A stretch of 64,000 bases of DNA from Bathymodiolus brooksi (GCA_963680875.1 OY804579.1:33031804-33095803); one strand, 5' to 3'; positions 20,548 through 31,437 are shown, counted from the first letter of the stretch. Notes: generated from the sequence alone by a model not told the origin. A program made the numbers and translations.

Positions 20548-21096
20548 CAGGGCTAGACTGATTTAATCTATTCTAGCCCTGAAGGAAAATGTCTAGACCT
20601 GTATTTGCGGTGAGGTTTGGGGGCATGCCCCACCTTGAAAATTTTTAATAATTACATGCAAAATCCTTCATTCTGAGTATGTTTTGAATATATGGGATGT
20701 GCAAATATTGTGCCAGTGAGATTGAAATGTTGTCTTCCTTTTTGTGGCATTGTATGCCTTGTTACTTTCACGGTGTCAACTTTCCGTTTAGACTCCGGTT
20801 TTGAAACTCCCGGTAAGAATTTCCACATATTTTTTTATTGAAAAGTAACCTTGAACTCGTGATCATAGTCATATAAGTTCTTACATATAGTGGAGAAAAG
20901 AGTAGATTATTTCAAGTGCCGACATGACCAAGGATTTTACATAAGATAGAAAACGATGTCCGCGCGGAACACAATTTCCAGAAATTGATAGTCGTAAATC
21001 ACCTAGACACACGGTCTACAATAAAACAACTTGGCCTAGACCGAGCGCAATTCTTCTAGCCTTGGGCTATCGGACCTACAGTAATTTCGAACCCTG
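20548..21096. mobile_element. hAT-like non-autonomous element (remnant)
   Basis: The left end reads CAGGGCTAGACTGATTTA, and the right end from the minus strand reads CAGGGTTCGAAATTACTG. CAGGGYTCGAAATTA ends are typical of one group of hAT transposons (recalled). Subterminal TCTAGCCC/GGCTAG blocks are also mirrored. About 550 bp, no transposase, no matching 8-bp flanks, so it is old or imprecisely bounded. Confidence 0.5.
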
Positions 21097-21513
21097 CAAT
21101 AATAAATTTATGTTTGTAATAAACAATCCAAAGGGAACACATTTATGATTATTTCCAAAAAATTTCAGCAAAAAATATGTTTCATCTGTATGATATATCC
21201 AGTTTACGGAAAGGAAAAACTTAATTGACCTAGATGATCACAGTTTTTATTTTTGAAACATATTTTCCTTTTCTCATTTTTGTTTCAATTTTTAGTTAAA
21301 GCCGCACAAAATCAAATTCTTTTTAGATTCTCATCCCCTCCCTTCCCACTGTTTACCATCACATTCACGATTTTCTATTTTCAATCAATTCATTTTCAAA
21401 ATTTAACATATTCTTCATTAGGGTATCATTATACCAAATAAAGTTGTTTTTTTATTATGTGATGTTCTATAGTGATAGTTACCAGATGTATCTAGTTCTA
21501 CAATATTTAACTG

Positions 21514-21774
21514 AGTAGTCCGCAAGGGGCCTTCGTGGTCGTGATCGTTTGGCAGTTGGATTTACAACTACATATGCAATCAGTACCTATCACCACTAAC
21601 GTTATGAGTTCGAATCTCTCCCAGGCGATACAACATTATGTGATAAAGTTTGCCAGTGACTTGTGGTAGGTCCGTGGTTTTCTCTGTGCACTTCGTTTTC
21701 CTCCACCAATAAAACTGACCCCCACTGAAATTTGTTGAAAGTGGTGTTCAACACCAAACCCAGTAGTCCGTAAG
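21514..21774 (+). mobile_element. tRNA-derived SINE, copy 3, with 13-bp TSD
   Basis: Bracketed by AGTAGTCCGCAAG (21514-21526) and AGTAGTCCGTAAG (21762-21774), one mismatch. The same family as 17454 and 18518, but more diverged and with a short internal deletion just after the box-B-like GAGTTCGAATC. The tail reads TTGTTGAAAGTGGTG. It lies in the same polycystin intron as copy 2. Confidence 0.8.
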
Positions 21775-22134
21775 TTTCCAATCGTGTGCGCTTACATTTT
21801 TTTTAATTGTATAGAACGCTAGGTTTTATGCAAATTCCCGATTTTTTCGAAGCATTACTGAAATTGTACTTCAAATCGTTTGAGTGTTCATTTCAATAAC
21901 AGGCAGCTAACTAAAGTTATAAATAACGTTTCTACCTGCATTAGAATGGAATAAACCTACAAAAATCATGTGCTTTGCCTTTAGTCCTTTACCATTAAAA
22001 AGCTCATTATGCCAAATAATTGTAATCTTCAATATATTTTTACATATATATTACAATGAAATAAATTTGATAATTGGGATAGTGGTGCGGGTATATATCA
22101 ACAGATAAGAAAAGTTTGTAGATGCCAAAAGGGT
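21775..22134. other. Intronic, nothing recognised
   Basis: AT-rich. No ORF, repeat boundary or polycystin-like exon was seen. Confidence 0.4.
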
Positions 22135-22300
22135 TATCGGAAGTCATATTTCGAAGAAGGGCAGGCAATGCAATGGCCAAACGAAAAAGGACAAAATGAT
22201 AAACAGTGGTCTACAAAAAACTACACAGAAAACTGAAGATTGAGCAGCACGAATCCCACTTTTAAAAACCCGGACGGAATTCTGGCGGTGACAACCTGAG
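22135..22300 (+). repeat. Dispersed interspersed repeat, copy 2
   Basis: The best-preserved copy of the family at 285-425: 'CGAAGAAGGGCAGGCAA', 'AATGGCCAAACGAAAAAGGA', 'CTACACAGAAAACTGAAGAT', 'CACGAATCCCACT'. No TIR or coding capacity is visible. The sequence is familiar from mussel introns and intergenic DNA (recalled, unsearched). Confidence 0.6.
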
Positions 22301-23000
22301 TCTTTAGTTTTACATTGTATGGCAGTTCCAGCTTTTGTACGATGATCAACCAGTCTGATTGTACAACATATTTGAATGCTACCAAAATCTGTCGAAAATA
22401 ATTTAAAATAGTAAGAAACAACGAATTTTCTTTATTCAACTATTTATTATGCCATTCATAATACATCTGCTCAAAATCTTTCTAAGATAAATGCTATGAT
22501 TAATCCGCTTGTTAATAACAATACACGAAGAAGGAATATATTATCTGTATAATTAGTACCAAATAATTTTTAAGAGTGTGATTTAGATTTGAAGATTGCC
22601 TAAATAAAGATAGACCTGGATATATTCATTCAAAATTTTGAATGTGGAGACGGGGACTTTATTATTCTATTTTGTTCACTTGGAGGTAGTATTTCCCGAA
22701 ATTCAGGTACTTTAAAATGTTGGAATGAAGTTCAGCAGTATTGCAGTATGAGTAACCATGTACACCTTTTATGAACATGTATAGGCTACACCAAGGTACA
22801 TGCCGATATAGCTTGTAAACGTCCGTTGTATTTCTTAATATGGTCATAATAAAACTCTTTTCTTGCGACTTACAGATAATACTTTTATTTTACGTATACT
22901 CGTCTACTAAATCTATACTTCTAACAGGTAATATCACCCGCGCTGTACTAGTTAAGCTTCAATGTTTGCACCATCCAAGTTTTATAATTCAGTGCCGTCA
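22301..23000. other. Intronic, no exon recognised
   Basis: Between the second and third visible polycystin exons. No splice-bounded coding segment with polycystin similarity. AT-rich without tandem structure. Confidence 0.4.
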
Positions 23001-23250
23001 TTAAGTTAACGTTAAGATACAAGCGTCTTTGTGATTCAAACGCACATGTAACCACTTATGGAACAGTAGCGTCACCAAACGGGAGAAGCGGTGAATGATT
23101 CCTATTACATCTGTCGTTTCCTCAGTGAGACATTTTTTAATAGTGGGCACTTCACAACAGGTGTTATTCACAGTGCAGTAGAACATGGCCACTATTGACC
23201 TTTTAAATATATGTCCTCTCTTGTGAGATATGTTGAAGTTCATGTTGATA
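23001..23250 (-). repeat. Segment duplicated at 18.95 kb (direct) and 19.6 kb (inverted)
   Basis: An 80-codon minus frame is open here (RGHIFKRS ... TLLFHKWL), but its two relatives nearby are broken and in different orientations, and no known domain is recognised. 23175-23250 resembles about 18940-19060 in the same orientation. 23010-23150 resembles 19600-19740 inverted. I treat it as an old duplicated segment in the intron, not an exon. Confidence 0.35.
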
Positions 23251-23548
23251 TATCTTTAATTCACTTGATGATTTGAATAACAGATAAATGGTAATGGTGG
23301 ACAATATAACCAACGACCAAAATACTTATATCGGATATCTATTTTCCTTGTGTTTATATATTAGTCCCCTACTTATAAGACCACCACTTCTGCAACAAAA
23401 AAGTGGCTTTATAATAGGGTTGGTCTTTCTTTAGGGGGACAATTTACTAGTACTGCCCTATTTGAGTGCATCTGAAATATGGTCTGATAAAAGGGTGGCC
23501 ATTGGCGAGATGTTTTATTAAAGAGGGATTACTGTAGTTAAAACATAC

Positions 23549-23709
23549 TTCTCCTGTGTTTGTATGTCCTGTAGTGTGATCTTATTAAGGTACCATGATG
23601 CATCATTGCCACTTCCGCTATTGTCATGCCATATTTTCAACACTGATGGATCATCAATTTTCTTCGGAACACTCATGACAAATCGTTTTACACTACTCGA
23701 ACCAAATCC
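23549..23709 (-). CDS. Polycystin-1-like protein, exon with the second half of the PLAT domain (partial gene)
   Basis: Minus-strand exon with acceptor ATATTGTAG|G at 23709 and donor GAGAA|GTATGT at 23549. 161 bp, entering in phase 0 and leaving after two bases of a codon, which fits the one-base entry of the exon at 18341. The product contains the PLAT signature LKIWHDNSGSGNDASWYL then LNKITLQDIQTQEK; the WHDN and SWYL motifs are diagnostic of polycystin-1 PLAT domains. The direct splice gives QEK-WLSLDHDDG and skips about six residues usually found there (Y-x-F-x-C-x-R). An alternative donor TAT|GTTTTA at 23545 would keep one more residue but breaks phase. A tiny exon in the 5.2-kb intron is therefore possible. 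PLAT domains bind lipids or proteins at the membrane. Confidence 0.88.
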
Positions 23710-24092
23710 CTACAATATCAACATATTCATTGCCATATTTATAAAATCAAAATTATCATTGGAATTATTTAAATTAATTTAATTTTGAAGTTTTATTCAT
23801 ATATTTTGTTACATTATGCAACATAATTTGTTAATTCATTTTGATTGTTCGGTGGCAATGAACTGATGGTAGAATCAAAACAATAAAGGGGATATTCAAC
23901 GATTGACGATATGAAAATTCTACATTCTACCAATATTGAATCAAGATGATAGAAACGGACGTAAACTCGAGGATGAATCTTCCGTGTCAAATATGTGTTT
24001 TATTGGTTCTCACAAGTTGTAAACTATAGAGCATACATTCCTCTCCTATATGTAGTATGTAGCTTAATATTCTGTCAAAGTAAATCTCAGAA
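23710..24092. other. Intronic, no feature
   Basis: Between the first and second visible polycystin exons. AT-rich, no tandem structure, no exon. Confidence 0.4.
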
Positions 24093-24681
24093 AGACAGAC
24101 AATACAATAGACCACAGGAATGACAGACAATACAATAGACCACAGGAATGACAGACAATACAATAGACCACAAGAATGACAGACAATACAATAGACCACA
24201 AGAATGACAGACAATACAATAGACCACAAGAATGACAGACAATACAATAGACCACAAGAATGACAGACAATACAATAGACCACAAGAATGACAGACAATA
24301 CAATAGACCACAAGAATGACAGACAGTACAATAGACCACAAGAATGACAGACAATACAATAGACCACAGGAATGACAGACAATACAATAGACCACAGGAA
24401 TGACAGACAATACAATAGACCACAAGAATGACAGACAATACAATAGACCACAAGAATGACAGACAAAACAATAGACCACAAGAATGACAGACAATACAAT
24501 AGACCACAAGAATGACAGACAATACAATAGACCACAAGAATGACAGACAGTACAATAGACCACAAGAATGACAGACAATATAATAGACCACAAGAATGAC
24601 AGACAGTACAATAGACGACAAGAATGACAGACAATACAATAGACCACAAGAATGACAGACAATACAATAGACCACAAGAAT
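24093..24681. repeat. 28-bp tandem repeat, about 21 copies
   Basis: The unit contains GACAGACAATACAATAGACC followed by ACAAGAAT. Copies are nearly identical, with a few A/G changes (CACAGG/CACAAG, AATAC/AGTAC). Because 28 is not a multiple of three and the unit has no stop on the minus strand, all three minus frames stay open for about 200 codons (VYCIVCHSCGLLYCLSFLWS). That is an arithmetic consequence, not a gene. It lies in the intron between polycystin exons. Confidence 0.95.
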
Positions 24682-25154
24682 AAACATCAACTCCAGGTGC
24701 TCCAGATGGGCTTGCAGCTAGCATTCGAAACTTAGTATAATTATGGTAATTATAAAAAAAAAAGTTTTGCGACGTGTGTCGAGTAATCGTACACTTATCA
24801 CTAATAAGTCATTATTGTCATGGATATTGGCCTAGATAAATACTGATGACGTAATATGGATGAAGAGATAAGCACGTGTATACTGTAATAAATATATAAA
24901 GACAGTATGAACTGTATGGGTTTTTTTTCTGTAGTACTACAAGTGTCGTTTGACAGAATATGATATTACTATATGTATGCAAACGATTGTATTTTACAAT
25001 AAGTTTCAGGAAATTTGAAAAGCTCTCCGTAAACAACTGTGGAAATAGAAAGAGGGTATGGAATGGGGATTTTGGAATTTGTTTACAACTTTTGATCTAA
25101 GAACCCGAAGAACGAGCTTTAACTCCAACTAAAGTTCATGCTAATGTAATATGT
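24682..25154. other. Intronic, no feature
   Basis: No exon, repeat or RNA gene recognised on either strand. Confidence 0.4.
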
Positions 25155-25352
25155 TGATTGACGTTTTATTCTTTTATGTTCTATTTTCCAGTCGAATCAG
25201 TTACCGTCGACCGATATTAGTTATTGACGTTTTATTCTTTTATGTTCTATTTTCCAGTCGAATCAGTTACCGTCGACCGATATTAGTTATTGACGTTTTA
25301 TTCTTTTATGTTCTATTTTCCAGTCGAATCAGTTACCGTCGACCGATATTAG
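25155..25352 (+). repeat. 66-bp tandem triplication
   Basis: Three essentially identical 66-bp units (25155-25220, 25221-25286, 25287-25352), the first with one change. Each contains a pyrimidine-rich run ending in CTATTTTCCAG, which looks like a 3' splice acceptor on the plus strand, opposite to the polycystin gene. 66 is divisible by three, so one frame stays open with a 22-residue repeat (DVLFFYVLFSSRISYRRPIL). No gene context supports translation. Confidence 0.9.
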
Positions 25353-25552
25353 TTATTTTGATATATCGTTATTTTTCTATTTTGTTTATCAATAACATGC
25401 ATAAGGTCTTCCAAGAAGAAAGTAAAGCAAATAGTCCCATGATATATTGTAGTGACGACAGAACCATTATTGGATGATATTCTAATCAAATATACGAGTA
25501 TAGTTTCAAAACAATCAATGTTGTGTTAATTTTTGTTTTAATATGCACAGGA

Positions 25553-25990
25553 GAGTTTGAAGATACCAAAGAGGTAATCAGAATACGTAAATCGAAGAAG
25601 GACAGACAAAACAAAACAATGGTCAAAAGAAAAAGAACAATAGGACAAACAACTATATAGCAAATAGTTCATGGCACTGAGGGTCATATGGCAGTATATG
25701 GACCGGTCCGTCACTAAAAAAATATTATATGGACCGAAGCTTCTGAGGTCCATATAATATTTTGTTGGTGACGGACCGGTCCATATACTGCCATATGACC
25801 CGAAGTGACATGAACTATTTGCTATATTATACTTTTTATCTAAAATAATGCAGGTACCTGGCCGGCCAATATACTACCGGTCCATATACGAAAATAGTGA
25901 CCGGCTGCGTTAACAAAGACAAATAGGGAAAATAAAAACGTAAAGTGTAATATATAGAAACATTACACAGAAAACTAAAGATTGAACAAG
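25553..25990 (+). repeat. Dispersed interspersed repeat, copy 3, interrupted
   Basis: The left part (about 25553-25655: CGAAGAAGGACAGACAA, ATGGTCAAAAGAAAAAGAAC) and right part (about 25945-25990: ATTACACAGAAAACTAAAGA) match consecutive parts of copy 2 at 22135-22300. About 290 bp lie between them, beginning with the palindrome at 25658. Confidence 0.6.
25658..25824. mobile_element. 167-bp palindromic (foldback) MITE
   Basis: TAGCAAATAGTTCATG at 25658 is mirrored by ATGAACTATTTGCTA ending at 25824. Inside are CATATGGCAGTATATGGACC, GGACCGGTCCGTCAC and ATATTATATGGACC, each with its complement, centred near 25741. It is nearly a perfect inverted repeat with a short centre (GAAGCTTCTGA). Flanking TATA/TATT is compatible with a TA-type duplication. 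A related TACCGGTCCATATAC fragment follows at about 25875. It is inserted in the dispersed repeat copy 3. Confidence 0.8.
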
Positions 25991-26093
25991 TATTTTGTTT
26001 TCTACGTTAGCATATTGACAAAAGAAATGACGAAATAAATGCATTTAGCATTTCAATATTTTGTTTATTTAAAATTGTGGATATTGTTCTCAC

Positions 26094-26282
26094 CTTGTGA
26101 TCAGTACTACTTAGTTGTCTAACTTCTCTGCTTTCAAGTTTGTTTTTACAATGTTTTCCTTCAATAACAATGAAACGGACATTGGATTTGGTACCGGCAT
26201 TTATATTTAGTCCAGTATAGACTGTTAATATATATAAATATTCGTCGAATGGTTGATTGTCAATAAGGTAAGACATTGCCCA
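26094..26282 (-). CDS. Polycystin-1-like protein, exon with the first half of the PLAT domain (partial gene)
   Basis: Minus-strand exon with acceptor TTATTTACAG|T at 26282 and donor CACAAG|GTGAGA at 26094. 189 bp, 63 codons, phase 0 at both ends. The product begins WAMSYLIDNQPFDEYLYILT and continues VYTGLNINAGTKSNV. The Y-L-Y-x-(V/L)-T-V-Y-T-G ... NAGT-x-(S/A)NV motif is the start of a PLAT/LH2 domain as found just after the first membrane helix in polycystin-1-family proteins. It joins in frame to the exon at 23709. Preceding exons (GPS/GAIN, REJ and extracellular repeats) would lie at higher coordinates, but everything up to 64 kb is satellite and SINE, so they must be beyond the window or lost. 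Confidence 0.9.
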
Positions 26283-26540
26283 CTGTAAATAAAGATAAAA
26301 TCATATATTTGCATAGCATGGCGTTATGGTAAGTGATGATACCCACATCTTTTAAAATATCGTTTATTAGCTTTTCAATATTCGCCGCAATGCATTGACA
26401 AAACCAACTGAATATTAAGGACAGTACACTAAGAGAATAAACATCTTTTTATTTATGACATTATAGTTTTCCATTAGTCGCCACAGGAAATAATCCATAA
26501 AATATAATAATCCGAGAGATAATATATCACTAGACAGAGG

Positions 26541-26765
26541 GCACCATCAGAGTCGCCAAATAGAGAACACACCAATCAGAGTTGTCAAATAGAGAACACA
26601 CCAATCAGAGTTGTCAAATAGAGAACACACCAATCAGAGTTGTCAAATAGAGAACACACCAATCAGAGTCGCCAAATAGACAACACACCAATCAGAGTCG
26701 CCAAATAGAGAACACACCAATCAGAGTCGCCAAATAGAGAACACACCAATCAGAGTTGTCAAAAG
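26541..26765 (+). repeat. 29-bp tandem repeat, about 8 copies
   Basis: The unit is CAATCAGAGTTGTCAAATAG plus AGAACACAC, with TTG/TCG and GTC/GCC variants. It aligns with the adjoining 30-bp unit (…GTCAAA-…-AGAAYACAC…), so it appears to be a diverged edge subfamily of the same array. Confidence 0.9.
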
Positions 26766-28400
26766 TCAGAATACACTAACTACAGCCGTCAAAGCACAGA
26801 AAACACTAACCACAGCCGTCAAAGCACAACATACACTAACCACAGCCGTCAAAGCACAGAATACACTAACCACAGCCGTCAAAACACAGAATACACTAAC
26901 CACAGCCGTCAAAGCACAGAATACACTAACCACAGCCGTCAAAGCACAGAATACACTAACCACAGCCGTCAAAGCACAAAATACACTAACCACAGCCGTC
27001 AAAGCACAGAAAACACTAACCACAGCCGTCAAAGCACAAAATACACTAACCACAGCCGTCAAAGCACAGAATACACTAACCACAGCCGTCAAAACACAGA
27101 ATACACTAACCACAGCCGTCAAAGCACAGAATACACTAACCACAGCCGTCAAAGCACAGAATACACTAACCACAGCCGTCAAAGCACAGAATACACTAAC
27201 CACAGCCGTCAAAGCACAGAAAACACTAACCACAGCCGTCAAAGCACAGAATACACTAACCACAGCCGTCAAAAGTCAGAATACACTAACCACAGCCGTC
27301 AAAGCACAGAATACACTAACCACAGCAGTCAAAGCACAGAATACACTAACCACAGCCGTCAAAGCACAGAAAACACTAACTACAGCCGTTAAAGCACAGA
27401 ATACACTAACCACAGCCGTCAAAGCACAGAATACACTAACCACAGCCGTCAAAAGTCAGAATACACTAACCACAGCCGTCAAAGCACATAATACACTAAC
27501 CACAGCCGTCAAAGCACAGAAAACACTAACCACAGCCGTCAAAGCACAGAATACACTAACCACAGCCGTCAAAGCACAGAATACACTAACCACACGCCGT
27601 CAAAGCACAGAATACACTAACCACAGCGGTCAAAAGTCAGAATACATTAACCACAGCCGTCAAAGCACAGAATACACTAACTACAGCCGTCAAAGTACAG
27701 AATACACTAACCACAGCCGTCAAAGCACAGAAAACACTAACCACAGCGTCAAAGAACAGAATACACTAACCACAGCCGTCAAAGCACAGAATACACTAAC
27801 CACAGCCGTCAAAGCACAGAATACACTAACCACAGCCGTCAAAGCACAGAAAACACTAACCACAGCCGTCAAAGCACAGAATACATTAACCACAGCCGTC
27901 AAAGCACAGAAAACACTAACCACAGCCGTCAAAGCACAGACAATACTAACCACAGCCGTCAAAGCACAGAAAACACTAACCACAGCCGTCAAAGCACAGA
28001 AAACACTAACCACAGCCGTCAAAGCACAGAAAACACTAACCACAGCCGTCAAAGCACAGAAAACACTAACCACAGCCGTCAAAGCACAGAAAACACTTAA
28101 CCACAGCCGTCAAAGCACAGAAAACACTAACCACAGCCGTCAAAGCACAGAAAACACTAACCACAGCCGTCAAAGCACAGAAAACACTAACCACAGCCGC
28201 CAAAGCACAGAAAACACTAACCACAGCCGTCAAAGCACAGAAAACACTTAACCACAGCCGTCAAAGCACATAATACACTAACCACAGCCGTCAAAGCACA
28301 GAATGCACTAACCACAGCCGTCAAAGCACAGAAAATACTAATTACAGTTGTCAAAGCACAGAACACACTGACCATAGCCATCGAGATGCAGAGCACATCA
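26766..28400 (+). repeat. 30-bp minisatellite, about 55 copies
   Basis: The unit is GTCAAAGCACAGAATACACT plus AACCACAGCC. It is very homogeneous in the middle, with a common AATACACT/AAAACACT variant, the 3' third of the array being rich in AAAACACT. Rare 29- or 31-bp units shift the frame. Decay from about 28320 to 28440 (CACTGACCATAGCCATCGAG and beyond) marks the array edge. Minus frames stay open (TAVVSVFCAL)n because the unit is ten stop-free codons. It is not a gene. Confidence 0.95.
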
Positions 28401-28720
28401 TTCGCATATGCCAAAACACAGAGCATAACAATCAGTCATAAAATACAATAACTCCAATCAGAATGTTCATAGCACACAATACACATAAATTCAAGACTCA
28501 CAATAAAGGATTATCAATCACCTTTTTCTAGATACATACAATACAATAAGGATCATGGACAATACGCTTACATAATTAAAATCCTATTTTTCATATATAT
28601 GATTTCCATTAGTAGTTATCATATGTGTTTCATGTATATTGAGGACTAGTTACAACACATGATCACCATTACGTGTCGTCATATGACACAAGTGATAGTC
28701 ATGATCAAAATAACTTGAAT
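28401..28720. other. Decayed array edge and unique spacer
   Basis: 28401-28500 still shows scattered CACAGAGCA/AATACA remnants of the 30-bp unit. Beyond that is unique AT-rich DNA without a gene. Confidence 0.5.
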
Positions 28721-29064
28721 GGCATTGGTGGTGTAATGGTTAGATAAATCGCCTCGAGTGTTGTAGATCGTAGGTTCGCACCCCATTGGGTCAAACCAAG
28801 ACTACATAATTGGTATTTGCTGTTCCTGCACAAAGTTTTAAAGAATAAAAGCAATGAAGTGGGATACTGCATTCGAGTGGAGCGACATGTTAATTCGCGG
28901 ACTGCTTTTTTTCCAGTGAGCTAGCACTATAAACATCCCATTAAGCCAATTGGTTTAGTACATAAAGGTCATCATCATAATCATGTCACTGAATATCAAT
29001 TGTTCTCGTCGTGATATTTCTGAAAACTTGCTCATTTGGTGTTAAACAACAATCACTCACCCAC
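28721..29064 (+). mobile_element. tRNA-derived SINE with (ACTC)n tail, copy 2
   Basis: The head reads GCATTGGTGGTGTAATGGTT then AG, a good Pol III box A, followed about 40 bases later by a box-B-like GGTTCGCACCCC. This is a tRNA-like 5' end. The body matches 13387-13678 (GTGAGCTAGCAC, TGGTTTAGTACA, TTCTCGTCGTGA). The tail GTTAAACAACAATCACTCAC is the shared 3' end. It is not a functional tRNA gene because the sequence between the boxes does not close a cloverleaf with a clean acceptor stem. Confidence 0.75.
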
Positions 29065-29259
29065 ACCAAATATAATCATTAAACATGCATCATACACATC
29101 AAGAAGTTGGAGAAAAAAACCATTAATCATAAAATCGTAGATATCAAATAATATCGTCACAATATATAGGCAAGTTATAGTATATGAATGGATGCTGATA
29201 ACTTGTAGCATTTCTATAGTACATATATCTTATATATGTATAGCGTGTGTTCTCTATAT
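29065..29259. other. Unique spacer before the giant array
   Basis: Short AT-rich unique sequence ending in TATATA-rich text and GTGTGTTCTCTATAT, immediately followed by the first minisatellite unit at 29260. Confidence 0.5.
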
Positions 29260-31437
29260 GTAAGAGAGTAATGCTTGTTTTATCAGTAATATATACCGTC
29301 AGGTAAGAGAGTAATGCTTGTTTTATCAGTAATATATACCGTCATGTAAGAGAGTAATGCTTGTTTTATCAGTAATATATACCGTCAGGTAAGAGAGTAA
29401 TGCTTGTTTTATCAGTAATATATACCGTCAGGTAAGAGAGTAATGCTTGTTTTATCAGTAATATATACCGTCAGGTAAGAGAGTAATGCTTGTTTTATCA
29501 GTAATATATACCGTCAGGTAAGAGAGTAATGCTTGTTTTATCAGTAATATATACCCTGTCATGTAAGAGAGTAATGCTTGTTTCATAAGTAGTATATACC
29601 ATGTCATGTAAGAGAGTAATGCTTGTTTTATCAGTAATATATACCCTGTCATGTAAGAGAGTAATGCTTGTTTTATCAGTAATATATACCGTCAGGTAAG
29701 AGAGTAATGCTTGTTTTATCAGTAATATATACCGTCAGGTAAGAGAGTAATGCTTGTTTTATCAGTAATATATACCGTCAGGTAAAAGAGTAATGCTTGT
29801 TTTATCAGTAATATATACCCTGTCATGTAAGAGAGTAATGCTTGTTTCATAAGTAGTATATACCCTGTCATGTAAGAGAGTAATGCTTGTTTTATCAGTA
29901 ATATATACCCTGTCATGTAAGAGAGTAATGCTTGTTTTATCAGTAATATATACCGTCAGGTAAGAGAGTAATGCTTGTTTTATCAGTAATATATACCGTC
30001 AGGTAAGAGAGTAATGCTTGTTTTATCAGTAATATATACCCTGTCATGTAAGAGAGTAATGCTTGTTTTATCAGTAATATATACCATCAGGTAAGAGAGT
30101 AATGCTTGTTTTATCAGTAATATATACCGTCAGGTAAGAGAGTAATGCTTGTTTTATCAGTAATATATACCCTGTCATGTAAGAGAGTAATGCTTGTTTT
30201 ATCAGTAATATATACCGTCAGGTAAGAGAGTAATGCTTGTATTATCAGTAATATATACCCTGTCATGTAAGAGAGTAATGCTTGTTTTATCAGTAATATA
30301 TACCGTCAGGTAAGAGAGTAATGCTTGTTTTATCAGTAATATATACCCTGTCAGGTAAGAGAGTAATGCTTGTTTTATCAGTAATATATACCGTCAGGTA
30401 AGAGAGTAATGCTTGTTTTATCAGTAATATATACCCTGTCATGTAAGAGAGTAATGCTTGTTTCATAAGTAGTATATACCCTGTCATGTAAGAGAGTAAT
30501 ACTTGTTTTATCAGTAATATATACCCTGTCATGTAAGAGAGTAATGCTTGTTTTATCAGTAATATATACCCTGTCATGTAAGAGAGTAATACTTGTTTTA
30601 TCAGTAATATATACCGTCAGGTAAGAGAGTAATACTTGTTTTATCAGTAATATATACCCTGTCATGTAAGAGAGTAATACTTGTTTTATCAGTAATATAT
30701 ACCCTGTCATGTAAGAGAGTAATGCTTGTTTCATAAGTAGTATATACCCTGTCATGTAAGAGAGTAATACTTGTTTTATCAGTAATATATACCCTGTCAT
30801 GTAAGAGAGTAATGCTTGTTTTATCAGTAATATATACCGTCAGGTAAGAGAGTAATGCTTGTTTTATCAGTAATATATACCCTGTCATGTAAGAGAGTAA
30901 TGCTTGTTTTATCAGTAATATATACCGTCAGGTAAGAGAGTAATGCTTGTTTTATCAGTAATATATACCATCAGGTAAGAGAGTAATGCTTGTTTTATCA
31001 GTAATATATACCGTCAGGTAAGAGAGTAATGCTTGTTTTATCAGTAATATATACCATCAGGTAAGAGAGTAATACTTGTTTTATCAGTAATATATACCGT
31101 CAGGTAAGAAAGTAATGCTTGTTTTATCAGTAATATATACCCTGTCATGTAAGAGAGTAATACTTGTTTTATCAGTAATATATACCCTGTCATGTAAGAG
31201 AGTAATACTTGTTTTATCAGTAATATATACCCTGTCATGTAAGAGAGTAATGCTTGTTTTATCAGTAATATATACCGTCAGGTAAGAGAGTAATGCTTGT
31301 TTTATCAGTAATATATACCCTGTCATGTAAGAGAGTAATACTTGTTTTATCAGTAATATATACCCTGTCATGTAAGAGAGTAATGCTTGTTTTATCAGTA
31401 ATATATACCGTCAGGTAAGAGAGTAATGCTTGTTTTA

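Noticed and set aside
23001..23243. Additional polycystin exon on the minus strand
   Set aside because: The frame is open for 80 codons but matches no polycystin domain. The flanking exons already join in phase without it, and its relatives nearby are broken and inverted.
24093..24681. Three overlapping minus-strand frames of about 200 codons (VYCIVCHSCGLLYCLSFLWS repeats)
   Set aside because: A 28-bp unit without stops keeps all three frames open. The same peptide is read in each frame, which is diagnostic of a tandem-repeat artefact.
26766..28082. Repetitive minus-strand frames (TAVVSVFCAL)n of up to 168 codons
   Set aside because: The unit is exactly ten stop-free codons, and openness ends wherever a unit gains or loses one base. 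There is no gene context.
28721..28800. Genuine tRNA gene
   Set aside because: Box A and box B-like motifs are present, but the spacing and arms do not give a clean cloverleaf, and the sequence continues into a SINE body and tail shared with another locus.
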